Shown here piece after piece: positions 1 through 7,057 of a stretch of DNA of 10,118 bases. The notes under the pieces were generated by a model. The model saw only the letters and a list, made by a program, of their open reading frames with translations. It searched no databases and was not told the origin of the DNA. The stretch comes from Flavobacteriales bacterium (GTDB taxonomy: Bacteria; Bacteroidota; Bacteroidia; Flavobacteriales; Flavobacteriaceae): assembly GCA_027065935.1 (NCBI GenBank), contig JAMONI010000228.1, forward strand, positions 1 through 10,118, read 5' to 3'. The position numbers and the translations under genes were made by a program. Positions within the stretch are counted from its first letter, which is position 1; each line of letters starts with the position of its first letter.

Positions 1-183
1 ACCACGTTTGTTATCGACGAAAACGGAAAAGTTACCGACATTCAAACCCGTTCGCAATACAAAACATTAGCCCGTGAAGCCGAAAATGTCATCGCACGGT
101 TACCGCAAATGCAACCCGGAAAACAACGAAAAAAAAAAGTGAAGGTCAAATACATTTTGCCCATAAGGTTCAAAGCGGATTAA
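1..183 (+). CDS. TonB-like energy transducer, C-terminal fragment (5' end off window)
   Basis: The reading frame is open from the first base to a TAA at 181-183 and gives the last 60 residues of a protein. These match the C-terminal half of a TonB C-terminal domain: a strand with FVIDENGKVTDIQTRSQY, a helix with LAREAENVIARLPQMQPGKQ, and a closing strand KVKYILPIRFKAD. The same pattern, at roughly half identity, ends the next gene downstream (321-1043), so the two are tandem paralogues. TonB links the proton-driven ExbB/ExbD motor in the inner membrane to outer-membrane receptors by touching the receptor's TonB box with this domain. The membrane anchor and linker lie outside the window. The family call is firm; the receptor served is unknown. 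Confidence 0.85.
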   Translation, partial: TTFVIDENGKVTDIQTRSQYKTLAREAENVIARLPQMQPGKQRKKKVKVKYILPIRFKAD

Positions 184-248
184 ACATTACGCCCATCCGT
201 TATTACCTTGATTTATCGACAATACACACGGTATGTTATAGGAGAAAA

Positions 249-279
249 TTGTAATAATAAAAAAACTTCGTTATTTTTG
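249..279 (+). promoter_or_regulatory. Putative Bacteroidota promoter for the TonB-like gene
   Basis: A TATTTTTG box at 272-279 fits the Bacteroidota -7 consensus TAnnTTTG, and a TTG at 249-251 lies 20 bases upstream as a -33 element. The expected transcript start is near 286, giving a leader of about 35 bases before the ATG at 321. The gap 184-320 has no other clear structure, and no convincing terminator for the upstream gene was found, so some read-through is possible. The surroundings are AT-rich, so a chance match cannot be excluded. Confidence 0.5.
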
Positions 280-320
280 TTTCGTGTTAAACACTGAAAT
301 TTCAATAAAACAAATATATT

Positions 321-1043
321 ATGGAAGAAAAAAAATCACCGCGCGCCGATTTGAATAAATACACCGCACTGTTTTTGTGGTTAGGATTGGTGTTCGTTTT
401 ATTCACCACCTGGCGCGTTATCGAGTACAAAAAATACGAAAAAGACGATTATAAGGATTCCAAATGGAACGTTCAGGAAGAAGAACTGGAAGAAACATTG
501 GAGGTGCAACAAGAACCGCCTCCCCAAGAACAACCGCAACAAAAACAAGCTCCGCCCGAAATCATTGAAAAAGTGGAAGACGAAGAAGAAGTGGAAGAAA
601 CCGTATTGGAATCCACCGAAACCGATGAAGAAGAAGTTATCGAAGAAGAAGAAATCGTTACCGAAGAGGAAGAAGAAGACGTAGCGGTGGCCTTTCAGTT
701 CATCGAACAACCGCCGGTTTATCCCGGATGTGAAAAATTTAAAGACAATAAAGCCAAGCTTAAAAATTGTATGAGCAAAAAAATTGAACGTTTCATTAAC
801 CGGAAATTCGATAAAAGCATCGCCGAAGATTTGGGTGCAACGGGAATTATACGCATCAACGTTCAGTTTGAAATCGATAAAAACGGGAACATACGAAACA
901 TTCAAGCACGGTCGCGCTATAAAGAACTTGAATACGAAGCCAAACGTGTTATCTCCAAACTTCCCAAAATGCAACCCGGACAACAAAGAGGCAAACCCAC
1001 CAAAGTTCGATACAACCTACCCATTGTGTTTAGGATAGAATAG
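321..1043 (+). CDS. TonB family energy transducer with acidic linker
   Basis: The 240-residue protein has the TonB plan. A short cytoplasmic N-terminus is followed by one membrane segment at about residues 14-31 (ALFLWLGLVFVLFTTW). A long periplasmic linker covers about 45-125, and a TonB C-terminal domain covers about 130-240. The linker starts with a Gln/Pro stretch (62-80) and then becomes strongly acidic, with runs of Glu/Asp at 85-120, unlike the Pro-Lys linker of Proteobacterial TonB. The C-terminal part carries the flavobacterial pattern YPGCE (134-138), a second Cys at 150, FEIDKNGN (183-190) and LPKMQPGQQRGKP (214-226), ending in LPIVFRIE. It should transfer energy from ExbB/ExbD to TonB-dependent outer-membrane transporters. 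The gene follows a paralogue whose end is at 183. ExbB/ExbD and a cognate receptor are not in view, so the substrate is unknown. The ATG is the only sensible start ahead of the membrane segment. Confidence 0.9.
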   Translation: MEEKKSPRADLNKYTALFLWLGLVFVLFTTWRVIEYKKYEKDDYKDSKWNVQEEELEETLEVQQEPPPQEQPQQKQAPPEIIEKVEDEEEVEETVLESTETDEEEVIEEEEIVTEEEEEDVAVAFQFIEQPPVYPGCEKFKDNKAKLKNCMSKKIERFINRKFDKSIAEDLGATGIIRINVQFEIDKNGNIRNIQARSRYKELEYEAKRVISKLPKMQPGQQRGKPTKVRYNLPIVFRIE

Positions 1044-1073
1044 AAAAACCGGAAATATAAACCACGCAAAAAT

Positions 1074-1106
1074 AACGCCGTCGGATGAAAAACCGGCGGT
1101 TTTTTG
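1074..1106 (+). terminator. Intrinsic terminator after the TonB-like gene
   Basis: AACGCCG (1074-1080) pairs with CGGCG plus TT (1094-1101, one bulged G), closing a 13-base loop, and is followed directly by a T run (1100-1105). It lies about 30 bases after the stop at 1043. The A-rich loop and short stem make it moderate rather than strong. Confidence 0.6.
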
Positions 1107-1130
1107 TTTTAAAAACTTTTATTAAATTTG
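1103..1130 (+). promoter_or_regulatory. Bacteroidota promoter for the T9SS cargo gene
   Basis: TAAATTTG at 1123-1130 matches the -7 consensus TAnnTTTG exactly. A TTTG at 1103-1106, inside the T run of the preceding terminator, gives a -33 element with a 16-base spacer. Transcription would begin near 1137, about 20 bases before the ATG at 1157. The leader is A-rich with no Shine-Dalgarno motif, as is usual in this phylum. Confidence 0.7.
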
Positions 1131-1156
1131 TTTCTTACAAGAAAAAATAAAAAAAC

Positions 1157-3832
1157 ATGAAAAAAATTATTCTTTCTTTCCTTCTTTCGATGTTTGTGAT
1201 TGCGCTCCACGCGCAATACGCTACAAACTTCGATACCGACACGCCGGGAGCGCCGCCTAACGGTTGGACCTCCTATACCACCCAAACCGACGATCCGGGA
1301 TTTATGGTATTCGACAGCGTTTCCATAGCCCAAAGCCCGAACAACATTTTGGCGCATTTGGGCACCGACATCAGCCAAACCTCGGACGCATGGATCGTTT
1401 CTCCCGCCATAACATTGGGAAATAACCAGGAATTGGTTTTTTATTGGCGAATGAAATGGTCCTTTGATTACGATTACACGGGCGTTTACATTTCCACCGG
1501 CTCCAACGACCCCATAGCCAATTCACAAGATTTTAATGAATTGGCCGAATTCGACCCCAACAATTATCCTACTTGGAACAGTTGGAACAAAGCCATGTTC
1601 GACCTAAGTTCCTATGCCGGACAAACCGTATATATCGCCTTCAAATACACGGGTGATTTCGCCCATGACTTTTATGTGGACGATTTTGAAGTAAGAAACA
1701 TACCTTACTGTAATCCCACAACCAACATAGATTTCGTTTCATCCACCGACACCACAGTTGACATTTCTTGGGATGCCGTGCAAGGTGTGAATGAGTATGA
1801 AGTGATATGGGGCCCTCAAGGATTCGATCCCAATACCGGAACCCCCGTTATGGTGACGGGAAACACCTATACCATCACCGGATTACAACCCGCTACCTGG
1901 TATGATGTTTACGTAAGAACTTATTGTAGTTCATATAATTACAGCAGTTGGTCGGGCCCCGAAGCCGTAAGAACCATGGGACCGATACCCGTTAACGACA
2001 CATGTGCCGGTGCCATCAACCTTACGGTTTATCCGGTCGGAGGCGGCGCCGGAAACGAAACCCAAGGCGATACGTACGATGCCACGCCGAGTGCCATGTC
2101 ACATACTTCATGTGACAGCTTCGGCGACAATTTGGATCTGTTCTATACCTTTACCGCTCCCGCCGACGGTAACATGGTTGTTATAACCGGAGGCCCTCAA
2201 GGAGATGCTATAGAAGCCGCCATATATGATGCATGTGCCGGAAATGAAGTCGCCTGTTTCGGGAACGGAAACACAAAAATAGTAACGGGATTAACCCCCG
2301 GGCAAACGTATATATTGCAAATTTGGCACGATAGCTCTAATAAAGGACAATTTAACATCGTATTGGAAGAACTGCCTCCACCGCCAGCCAATAACGACTG
2401 TGCCAATGCCGAGTCTCTGACCGTTTATCCGGCCGGAGGCGGTGCCGGAAACGAAACCGACGGTGATACGACTTATGCATTACCCAGTAACATGGCGCAT
2501 ACTTCTTGTGACAGTTTCGGAGATAACTACGACTTGTTCTATAGCTTTGTTGCTCCTGCAGGAGGCGTGGTTAACATTATAAGGGGAGGAGCCAACGGTA
2601 ATAATATAGAAGCCGCCGTATATGACGCCTGCGGAGGTAATGAAGTCGCTTGTTTCGGATCGGGAGGTGCTATGATTGTAAGCGGCCTAACGCCCGGCCA
2701 AACCTATATTTTACAAGTTTGGCATGATAGTTTTAATGCAGGACCGTTCAACATTGTTCTGGAAGAAGGGCCCTCGGCACCTTCCAATAATGATTGTACG
2801 GGCGCACAAACCTTAACGGTATATCCGTATGGAGGCGGCGCCGGAAATGAAACCAGTGCCAGTACGGTAGCCGCTACACCCAGTAACATGGCGCATACTT
2901 CTTGTGACAGTTTCGGAGATAACTACGACTTGTTCTACACCTTTACAGCTCCTGCCGACGGTAGCGTGGCAATTATTACCGGTGGAGCGGAAGGCAATCA
3001 AATAGAAGCCGCCGTTTATGATGCTTGCGGAGGTAACGAAATCGCCTGTTTCGGGAACGGTTCTTATAAGCTTGTAACGGGTCTGACACCCGGCCAAACC
3101 TATATTTTACAAGTATGGCACGACAGCTTCAACGCCGGTGATTTCACCATCGTACTTGAAGAAGCACCTCCGGCACCTTCCAACGACCTTTGTGCCGATG
3201 CCATCGATGTTCCCGTGACTTCAAGCTGTTCTCCCGTATTCGGACATAATACGGGCGCTACGGATTCGGGTGTGGCGGATCCGGGATGTGCCAACTATCA
3301 AGGCGGAGATATTTGGTTTATGGTAACCGTTCCGTCGGACGGTAACGTGGATATCGAAACCACACAAGGAAATGTAGGCTCCGTCGGTGATACCGGAATG
3401 GCGGTTTATTCGGGTGATTGTAACAACCTTTCTTTGATCGAATGTAACGACGACGGAGGCAGCGGATTATTCTCCAAAGTTTCCTTAACGGGCCGGACAC
3501 CGGGCGAAATCCTCTACGTAAGAGTTTGGGAATACGGTAACAATGCTTACGGAGAAATCGGAGTGTGTGCTTACAATCCTAACGTAAGTATAGGTGAAAT
3601 CGAAGCCTACGGATTTAGCTTTTATCCCAACCCGGCCCAAAGCCAAATCACCTTCAAAGCCGAGCGAAATATCGACCGTGTTCAAATCGTTAATTTGACC
3701 GGCCAGATATTGATGGACTTGCGCGATATGAAAAACAAAGCGGTAAATATATCCGAACTGCCTCAAGGTGTTTATTTGATTATAGTTCAAATTAACGGAA
3801 AAGAAGGCACGTACAGATTGATTAAGGAATAA
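1157..3832 (+). CDS. Secreted multidomain protein: choice-of-anchor J, fibronectin III, four repeats, T9SS type A sorting domain
   Basis: The 891-residue protein begins with a clear signal peptide (MKKIILSFLLSMFVIALHAQ, cleavage near 20). Residues about 21-184 resemble a choice-of-anchor J / MAM-like beta-sandwich (WIVSPAI, VYISTGS, YIAFKYTGDFAHDFYVDDFEV). Residues about 186-273 form a fibronectin type III domain (VDISWDAVQGVNEYEVIWG, YTITGLQPATWYDVYVRTYC). Three close repeats follow, starting near 280, 413 and 545, and a divergent fourth near 676. Each opens with ND.C. Units 1-3 also carry a GGGAGNET motif, HTSCDSFGDN.DLFY, YDAC.GNE.ACF and TPGQTYILQ.WHDS, and suit PPC-like beta-sandwiches stabilised by disulfides. 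The last ~75 residues are a T9SS type A sorting domain (FYPNPAQ, a central VQIVNLTGQIL strand, LPQGVYLIIV, final RLIKE). It should cross the outer membrane by the T9SS and be released or anchored at the surface. No catalytic motif is visible, so an adhesive or binding role is only inferred. It has its own promoter and terminator and appears monocistronic. Confidence 0.9.
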   Translation: MKKIILSFLLSMFVIALHAQYATNFDTDTPGAPPNGWTSYTTQTDDPGFMVFDSVSIAQSPNNILAHLGTDISQTSDAWIVSPAITLGNNQELVFYWRMKWSFDYDYTGVYISTGSNDPIANSQDFNELAEFDPNNYPTWNSWNKAMFDLSSYAGQTVYIAFKYTGDFAHDFYVDDFEVRNIPYCNPTTNIDFVSSTDTTVDISWDAVQGVNEYEVIWGPQGFDPNTGTPVMVTGNTYTITGLQPATWYDVYVRTYCSSYNYSSWSGPEAVRTMGPIPVNDTCAGAINLTVYPVGGGAGNETQGDTYDATPSAMSHTSCDSFGDNLDLFYTFTAPADGNMVVITGGPQGDAIEAAIYDACAGNEVACFGNGNTKIVTGLTPGQTYILQIWHDSSNKGQFNIVLEELPPPPANNDCANAESLTVYPAGGGAGNETDGDTTYALPSNMAHTSCDSFGDNYDLFYSFVAPAGGVVNIIRGGANGNNIEAAVYDACGGNEVACFGSGGAMIVSGLTPGQTYILQVWHDSFNAGPFNIVLEEGPSAPSNNDCTGAQTLTVYPYGGGAGNETSASTVAATPSNMAHTSCDSFGDNYDLFYTFTAPADGSVAIITGGAEGNQIEAAVYDACGGNEIACFGNGSYKLVTGLTPGQTYILQVWHDSFNAGDFTIVLEEAPPAPSNDLCADAIDVPVTSSCSPVFGHNTGATDSGVADPGCANYQGGDIWFMVTVPSDGNVDIETTQGNVGSVGDTGMAVYSGDCNNLSLIECNDDGGSGLFSKVSLTGRTPGEILYVRVWEYGNNAYGEIGVCAYNPNVSIGEIEAYGFSFYPNPAQSQITFKAERNIDRVQIVNLTGQILMDLRDMKNKAVNISELPQGVYLIIVQINGKEGTYRLIKE
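1994..3181 (+). repeat. Three tandem ~396-bp coding repeats in the T9SS cargo gene
   Basis: Three in-frame units begin at 1994, 2393 and 2789 and encode about 132 residues each; a divergent fourth begins at 3182. Units 2 and 3 are the closest pair. They share a 60-bp perfect direct repeat (2482-2541 and 2878-2937) and a 26-bp one (2693-2718 and 3089-3114), both at a fixed offset of 396 bp. The offset is a multiple of three, so gain or loss of a unit would keep the frame. Confidence 0.9.
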
Positions 3833-3850
3833 AGCCTGAGCAAATCGATA

Positions 3851-3887
3851 AAAAAAACCGTCTCCCTTAGTGGGGGCGGTTTTTTTA
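3851..3887 (+). terminator. Strong intrinsic terminator between the T9SS cargo gene and hpt
   Basis: ACCGTCTCC (3857-3865) pairs over nine positions with GGGGGCGGT (3872-3880), including two G-U pairs in RNA, around a six-base loop. It is followed by a run of seven Ts and preceded by a run of As, so it could also act on the opposite strand. It starts about 20 bases after the stop at 3832. Confidence 0.85.
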
Positions 3888-3891
3888 TGCC

Positions 3892-3920
3892 TTTGATTTA
3901 CAACTATTGTTGTAAATTTG
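3892..3920 (+). promoter_or_regulatory. Bacteroidota promoter for the hpt-adk-obgE operon
   Basis: TTTG at 3892-3895 and TAAATTTG at 3913-3920 match the -33 and -7 elements exactly, with a 17-base spacer. The expected start near 3927 leaves only about ten untranslated bases before the ATG at 3937, an unusually short leader. It lies directly after the terminator of the upstream gene, so the operon should be independently transcribed. Confidence 0.75.
3896..3917 (+). promoter_or_regulatory. Candidate operator: 9-4-9 perfect inverted repeat over the hpt promoter
   Basis: ATTTACAAC (3896-3904) and GTTGTAAAT (3909-3917) are perfect reverse complements separated by TATT. The repeat fills the spacer between the -33 and -7 elements and covers most of the -7 box. 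A dimeric repressor bound here would block RNA polymerase. No T run follows and it lies upstream of the expected transcript start, so a terminator role is unlikely. The regulator is unknown; the function is inferred from position and symmetry only. Confidence 0.5.
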
Positions 3921-3936
3921 CCCAGATTTAAATCAG

Positions 3937-4470
3937 ATGAAAGAAGTCCGGTTACACGACAAAACATTCGTAGAGTTCATTTCCCATGAAGAAATTCTTC
4001 AAACGGTACGAAAATTGGCTGCCGAAGTGGAACAAGACGTTGAGGATATTCCCGTTTTTATCATCACCCTGAAAGGGGGTTTTATGTTCGGTTCGGATTT
4101 CGCCAAAGCTTTTACAAAGCCCGCCGTGTTTGATTTTATCAGGTTAAAGTCGTACCGGGATACGGAAAGCACCGGTGACGTGCAAGTTTTGGTGGACGTG
4201 ACGGAAGATATTGAAAACAAAGAAGTGTATGTTCTGGAAGATATTGTGGATACGGGCAACACGCTGGAAAAAATCATCGGATTGTTAAAAGAAAAAAAAC
4301 CGAAATTTATAAAAATCGTAACTTTGTTTTACAAGCCCGACGCATACGAAAAGGCATATCCCATCGATTTTTCGGGTTTTGAAATTCCTAAAAAATTTAT
4401 CGTGGGATACGGTTTGGATTATAATGAAAAAGGAAGAAACCTAAAAGATGTATATCAACTGAAAATGTAA
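3937..4470 (+). CDS. hpt: Hypoxanthine phosphoribosyltransferase
   Basis: This cytoplasmic purine-salvage enzyme joins hypoxanthine (and often guanine) to PRPP to make IMP or GMP. The 177 residues are the usual length. The PRPP-binding loop is plain at 99-110 (VLEDIVDTGNTL, with the paired acidic residues E101 and D102). The LKGG turn at 45-48 is the pyrophosphate-binding loop, KSYR at 71-74 lies in the flexible catalytic loop, and VGYGLDY at 156-162 is the purine-contact strand. It is the first gene of a probable operon: adk begins seven bases after its stop. The ATG at 3937 is ten bases from the predicted transcript start and gives the normal N-terminus. The substrate split between hypoxanthine and guanine cannot be read from sequence. 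Confidence 0.93.
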   Translation: MKEVRLHDKTFVEFISHEEILQTVRKLAAEVEQDVEDIPVFIITLKGGFMFGSDFAKAFTKPAVFDFIRLKSYRDTESTGDVQVLVDVTEDIENKEVYVLEDIVDTGNTLEKIIGLLKEKKPKFIKIVTLFYKPDAYEKAYPIDFSGFEIPKKFIVGYGLDYNEKGRNLKDVYQLKM

Positions 4471-4477
4471 TCGGATT

Positions 4478-5068
4478 ATGATAAATGTCGTAATGTTCGG
4501 TCCTCCGGGGGCGGGAAAAGGCACGCAAGCCAAATTGTTGAGCGAAAAGTTCGGGTTCGTTTACGTGGCTACCGGCGATATGTTTCGCAACCACATCAAG
4601 AACGAAACCCCGTTGGGTAAGTTGGCTCAATTCTATATTGATAAAGGAGATTTGGTGCCCGACGAAGTTACCGTCAATATGATAAAAGAAGAAATCACCA
4701 AAAATCCCGAAGCAAGCGGAATTATTTTCGACGGATTTCCCCGAACTATCGTTCAGGCCGAAGTGTTGGATGAACTGTTGAAAGATAACAACCAAAAAAT
4801 CGATGCCGTATTTGCTTTGGAAGTCCCCGAGGAAGTTTTGATCCAACGCATCCTTAATCGCGGAAAAACCAGCGGAAGAAAAGACGATACCGACCCCCGC
4901 ACTATAAAAAGAAGGCTTGAAAAGTATCATACGGCCACCGAACCCTTAAAAAAATACTACGACGAGAAACAAGTTCTTCACTCCATCGACGGACTGCAAA
5001 GCATCGACGAAATTCACCGTTTGATAAGCGAAATTATAGAACACATTCAAAATGGCGACGGAAGGTAA
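4478..5068 (+). CDS. adk: Adenylate kinase (short-lid form)
   Basis: The enzyme interconverts ATP + AMP and 2 ADP and so sets adenylate balance in the cytoplasm. The P-loop GPPGAGKGT is at 8-16, the AMP-site TGDM at 32-35, the FDGFPR motif at 84-89, and the arginine-rich lid start NRG at 127-129 with DPRTIKRR at 139-146. At 196 residues it is the short form: the lid between [14 protein letters not shown] and RRLEKY is a brief loop and lacks the inserted, often zinc-binding, lid of the ~215-residue enzymes. That is common among Bacteroidota. It follows hpt by seven bases and its 3' end overlaps obgE by 17 bases in a different frame, suggesting co-transcription and possibly coupled translation. 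Start and identity are secure. Confidence 0.95.
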   Translation: MINVVMFGPPGAGKGTQAKLLSEKFGFVYVATGDMFRNHIKNETPLGKLAQFYIDKGDLVPDEVTVNMIKEEITKNPEASGIIFDGFPRTIVQAEVLDELLKDNNQKIDAVFALEVPEEVLIQRILNRGKTSGRKDDTDPRTIKRRLEKYHTATEPLKKYYDEKQVLHSIDGLQSIDEIHRLISEIIEHIQNGDGR

Positions 5069-6056
5069 TTTTACCGATTATGCCAAAATTTATGTAAAAT
5101 CGGGAAAAGGAGGCGCCGGGTCCGCACATTTGCGCAGAGAAAAATACGTACCCAAAGGCGGTCCCGACGGCGGCGACGGAGGAAGAGGCGGACATGTAAT
5201 TGTCAGGGGAAACAAAAATTATTGGACCTTATTTCATCTGAAGTTTCAAAAACACTTCAAAGCACCTGCCGGAGAACCCGGAAAAAGCAATCGCAGATCG
5301 GGGAAAGCGGGCAAAGACATTATTATTGAAGTGCCTTTGGGAACGGTTATTAAAGATGCCGAAACGGGAGAAATCATAGGTGAGGTGACGGAACACGGAC
5401 AGGAAGTGATAGTGGCCCGGGGCGGAAAGGGCGGATTGGGCAATTGGCATTTTAAATCCGCTACGCGACAAACCCCGCGCTATGCCCAACCCGGACTTCC
5501 GGGAGAAGAAGGTTGGAAAATATTGGAACTTAAAGTCCTTGCCGATGTAGGCTTGGTGGGTTTTCCCAATGCAGGCAAATCCACTTTGTTGTCCAAACTT
5601 ACGGCGGCAAAACCCAAAATCGCAGATTATCCTTTTACGACGCTAAAACCCAATTTGGGTATAGTGCCTTATAGGGAATTCAAATCATTCGTAATGGCCG
5701 ATATTCCGGGTATTATCGAAGGTGCGGCCGAAGGTAAAGGTATCGGACACAGGTTTTTGCGTCATATAGAACGAAATGCCGTCTTGTTATTTACCATTCC
5801 CGCCGATAGTAACGATATCAAAAAAGAGTATGGAATATTATTGAAAGAGCTGGAAAAATATAATCCCGAATTGCTTCATAAAAAACGCATCTTGGCCGTT
5901 ACCAAATCGGATTTATTGGACGAAGAGCTGAAAGAAGAAATCACCCAAGAACTTCCCGAAAACATACCCTTTGTGTTTGTATCGTCATTTACGGGTGAAG
6001 GTTTGGAAAATCTTAAGGATAAGTTGTGGAAAGCATTGAACGAAAAAGAAGTGTAA
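5052..6056 (+). CDS. obgE: Obg family GTPase (CgtA/ObgE)
   Basis: Obg is an essential GTPase that acts in 50S ribosome assembly and senses guanine nucleotides, including ppGpp in studied species. The glycine-rich Obg fold fills residues about 7-160 ([14 protein letters not shown] at 36-49, FKAPAGEPG at 69-77). The G domain follows: G1 GFPNAGKS at 170-177, switch I threonine in PFTT at 194-197, G3 DIPG at 217-220, G4 TKSD at 284-287 and G5 SSF at 311-313. The protein stops at 334 residues, soon after the G domain, so the extra C-terminal OCT domain of some Obg proteins is absent, as is common in this phylum. The ATG lies inside the adk coding end (17-base overlap), and the resulting N-terminus ([12 protein letters not shown]) fits the family well. 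It is the last gene of the + strand group before the convergent gap. Confidence 0.95.
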   Translation: MATEGNFTDYAKIYVKSGKGGAGSAHLRREKYVPKGGPDGGDGGRGGHVIVRGNKNYWTLFHLKFQKHFKAPAGEPGKSNRRSGKAGKDIIIEVPLGTVIKDAETGEIIGEVTEHGQEVIVARGGKGGLGNWHFKSATRQTPRYAQPGLPGEEGWKILELKVLADVGLVGFPNAGKSTLLSKLTAAKPKIADYPFTTLKPNLGIVPYREFKSFVMADIPGIIEGAAEGKGIGHRFLRHIERNAVLLFTIPADSNDIKKEYGILLKELEKYNPELLHKKRILAVTKSDLLDEELKEEITQELPENIPFVFVSSFTGEGLENLKDKLWKALNEKEV

Positions 6057-6091
6057 TTTTTTTCTTGGAAATATCAGATTTCCTCCCCTTT

Positions 6092-6133
6092 AAAATCAAA
6101 AACAACAATACGCCTCGAATTTTCGAGGCGTAT
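6092..6133 (-). terminator. Hairpin terminator in the convergent gap, best for the - strand
   Basis: ATACGCCTCGAA (6108-6119) and TTCGAGGCGTAT (6122-6133) are perfect reverse complements; in practice a ten-pair stem with a six-base loop. Read on the - strand it is followed by a T-rich tract (6092-6107), giving a good intrinsic terminator about 60 bases after the DUF805 stop. On the + strand no T run follows, so for obgE it may only define or protect the 3' end. The rest of 6057-6193 shows no gene. Confidence 0.75.
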
Positions 6134-6193
6134 GCCAAAAGCGGAAATTTCCGTAACAAAAGCAGATATTCGAATTGCGTTGCGCTGAACTCG

Positions 6194-6562
6194 CTATTCT
6201 TCCGTTTCTTTCGGATTGGGGCCGTATGGATTGGGGCCGGGCACGCTGTCGGTGATCATTAAATACAATAACCACAAAGGGCCGATTACCGGAATCAAAG
6301 CCGCCAAGAGCATCCATCCGCTTTTGCCTACATCGTGTAATCTCCTTACACTAACGGCCAATCCGGGAATGAACATGGCCAGGGAATACAAACCGTACAC
6401 CAGCCCGTAACCTTGCTCGCCTTTTGTCCCCAATACGTTATCAATCATCATTGCCACGATAGCAAACAGGAAGTTGAACAACACAAACATCCAGTACTCT
6501 TTTCTTCTGGCCCGACCTTTAAAGTCGGCAAATTGTTTTAAAGCTTTTACATACCATTTCAT
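6194..6562 (-). CDS. DUF805 family inner-membrane protein
   Basis: This small integral membrane protein has the family hallmarks: an N-terminal cytoplasmic stretch with FKGRARRKEYW, then about three hydrophobic segments (roughly residues 24-42, 54-70 and 82-104 from the chosen start), with SVRRLHDVGKSGW between the second and third. The tail is short and rich in Pro, Asn and Gly (PGPNPYGPNP). DUF805 proteins are widespread in bacteria and have no settled biochemical role. Two in-frame ATG codons are present at 6568 and 6562. The second is preferred because it gives the family-typical MKWYVKALKQ start; the first adds only two residues. The upstream secreted-protein gene ends 47-53 bases away on the same strand. 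No good -7 box was found in that gap, so co-transcription is likely. Confidence 0.88.
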   Translation of the reverse strand: MKWYVKALKQFADFKGRARRKEYWMFVLFNFLFAIVAMMIDNVLGTKGEQGYGLVYGLYSLAMFIPGLAVSVRRLHDVGKSGWMLLAALIPVIGPLWLLYLMITDSVPGPNPYGPNPKETEE

Positions 6563-6615
6563 AAGCATTAATTTTAAGGGTTATTCAAAAAATCGATTTA
6601 TAAATTGTTTTTTTA

Positions 6616-7035
6616 TCAAGTCGGCACGGAAACAATGACCCAACGACCGTTGATTTTTTCCAATTCCACCGTGTCTTGTCCCGAAGCGGTTCGGCCTTTG
6701 AATTCCACTTCCATATAAATTTCCACTTCGGCTTTGCGGTCACCTGTATAATGCGTTTTTATGATGCGAAATTTTTTCACGGTCCACCGTTGATATTTCT
6801 CTATTTTACCGCGCAAGCGTTCGTTCCAGTGATTTTGGGGAGGCAGAACTTCCTTCCACCTTTCATCCTTATTGATTTGTGAACGGAAGAAATAGGCTGT
6901 TACCGATTCGGGGGTATTTTCGGGTTTTCCGGCATTTTCGGATTGTACCGCCGCCGGTCTTTTTTCACTGTGTTGAGCTTTACAATTGAGATTTAACAAA
7001 AGGATTGACAATAAAACGAATATGTGTTTTTTCAT
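6616..7035 (-). CDS. Small exported protein of unknown function (possible lipoprotein, NTF2-like tail)
   Basis: The protein has 139 residues from the ATG at 7035. The frame extends three codons upstream to a TTG at 7044, but the ATG gives a proper signal peptide (MKKHIFVLLSILLLNLNC). Cys18 follows LNLN, a loose lipobox, so it may be a lipoprotein; cleavage after KA (19-20) by signal peptidase I is the alternative. After a Pro/Glu/Asn-rich linker (23-45), a compact domain follows with RWTVKKFRIIKTHY, VEIYMEVEFKGRTASGQDTVELEKINGRWVIVSVP. This alternating beta pattern ending in a strand with a Gly-Arg-Trp turn recalls NTF2-like / DUF4878-type secreted domains, but the match is only by eye. It starts 22 bases after the stop of the S74 gene, with no promoter seen between, so it is probably co-transcribed. 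No function is assigned. Confidence 0.75.
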   Translation of the reverse strand: MKKHIFVLLSILLLNLNCKAQHSEKRPAAVQSENAGKPENTPESVTAYFFRSQINKDERWKEVLPPQNHWNERLRGKIEKYQRWTVKKFRIIKTHYTGDRKAEVEIYMEVEFKGRTASGQDTVELEKINGRWVIVSVPT

Positions 7036-7057
7036 AGTTTTCAAATGCTTAATGTTG

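Noticed and set aside
399..986. Long - strand open frame opposite the TonB-like gene
   Set aside because: Its Phe-rich product is the antisense image of Glu/Lys-rich codons in the real gene, and it has no domain pattern or promoter.
3925..3934. 10-bp palindrome GATTTAAATC at the predicted hpt transcript start
   Set aside because: It is short and AT-rich, so chance is likely; the 9-4-9 repeat just upstream is the far stronger signal.
3485..3967. Long - strand open frame across the terminator and hpt start
   Set aside because: It runs through the T9SS tail coding region, a strong terminator and a promoter; the product looks like antisense translation.
4397..4930. Long - strand open frame opposite the end of hpt and most of adk
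   Set aside because: It overlaps two certain enzymes across their junction and shows no recognisable protein features.
6142..6153. 12-bp palindrome CGGAAATTTCCG in the convergent gap
   Set aside because: A 12-bp palindrome is expected a few times per 10 kb by chance and it sits at no promoter.
7036..7057. TTG start at 7044 for the small exported protein
   Set aside because: The ATG at 7035 gives a normal signal peptide start; the TTG only adds three residues.
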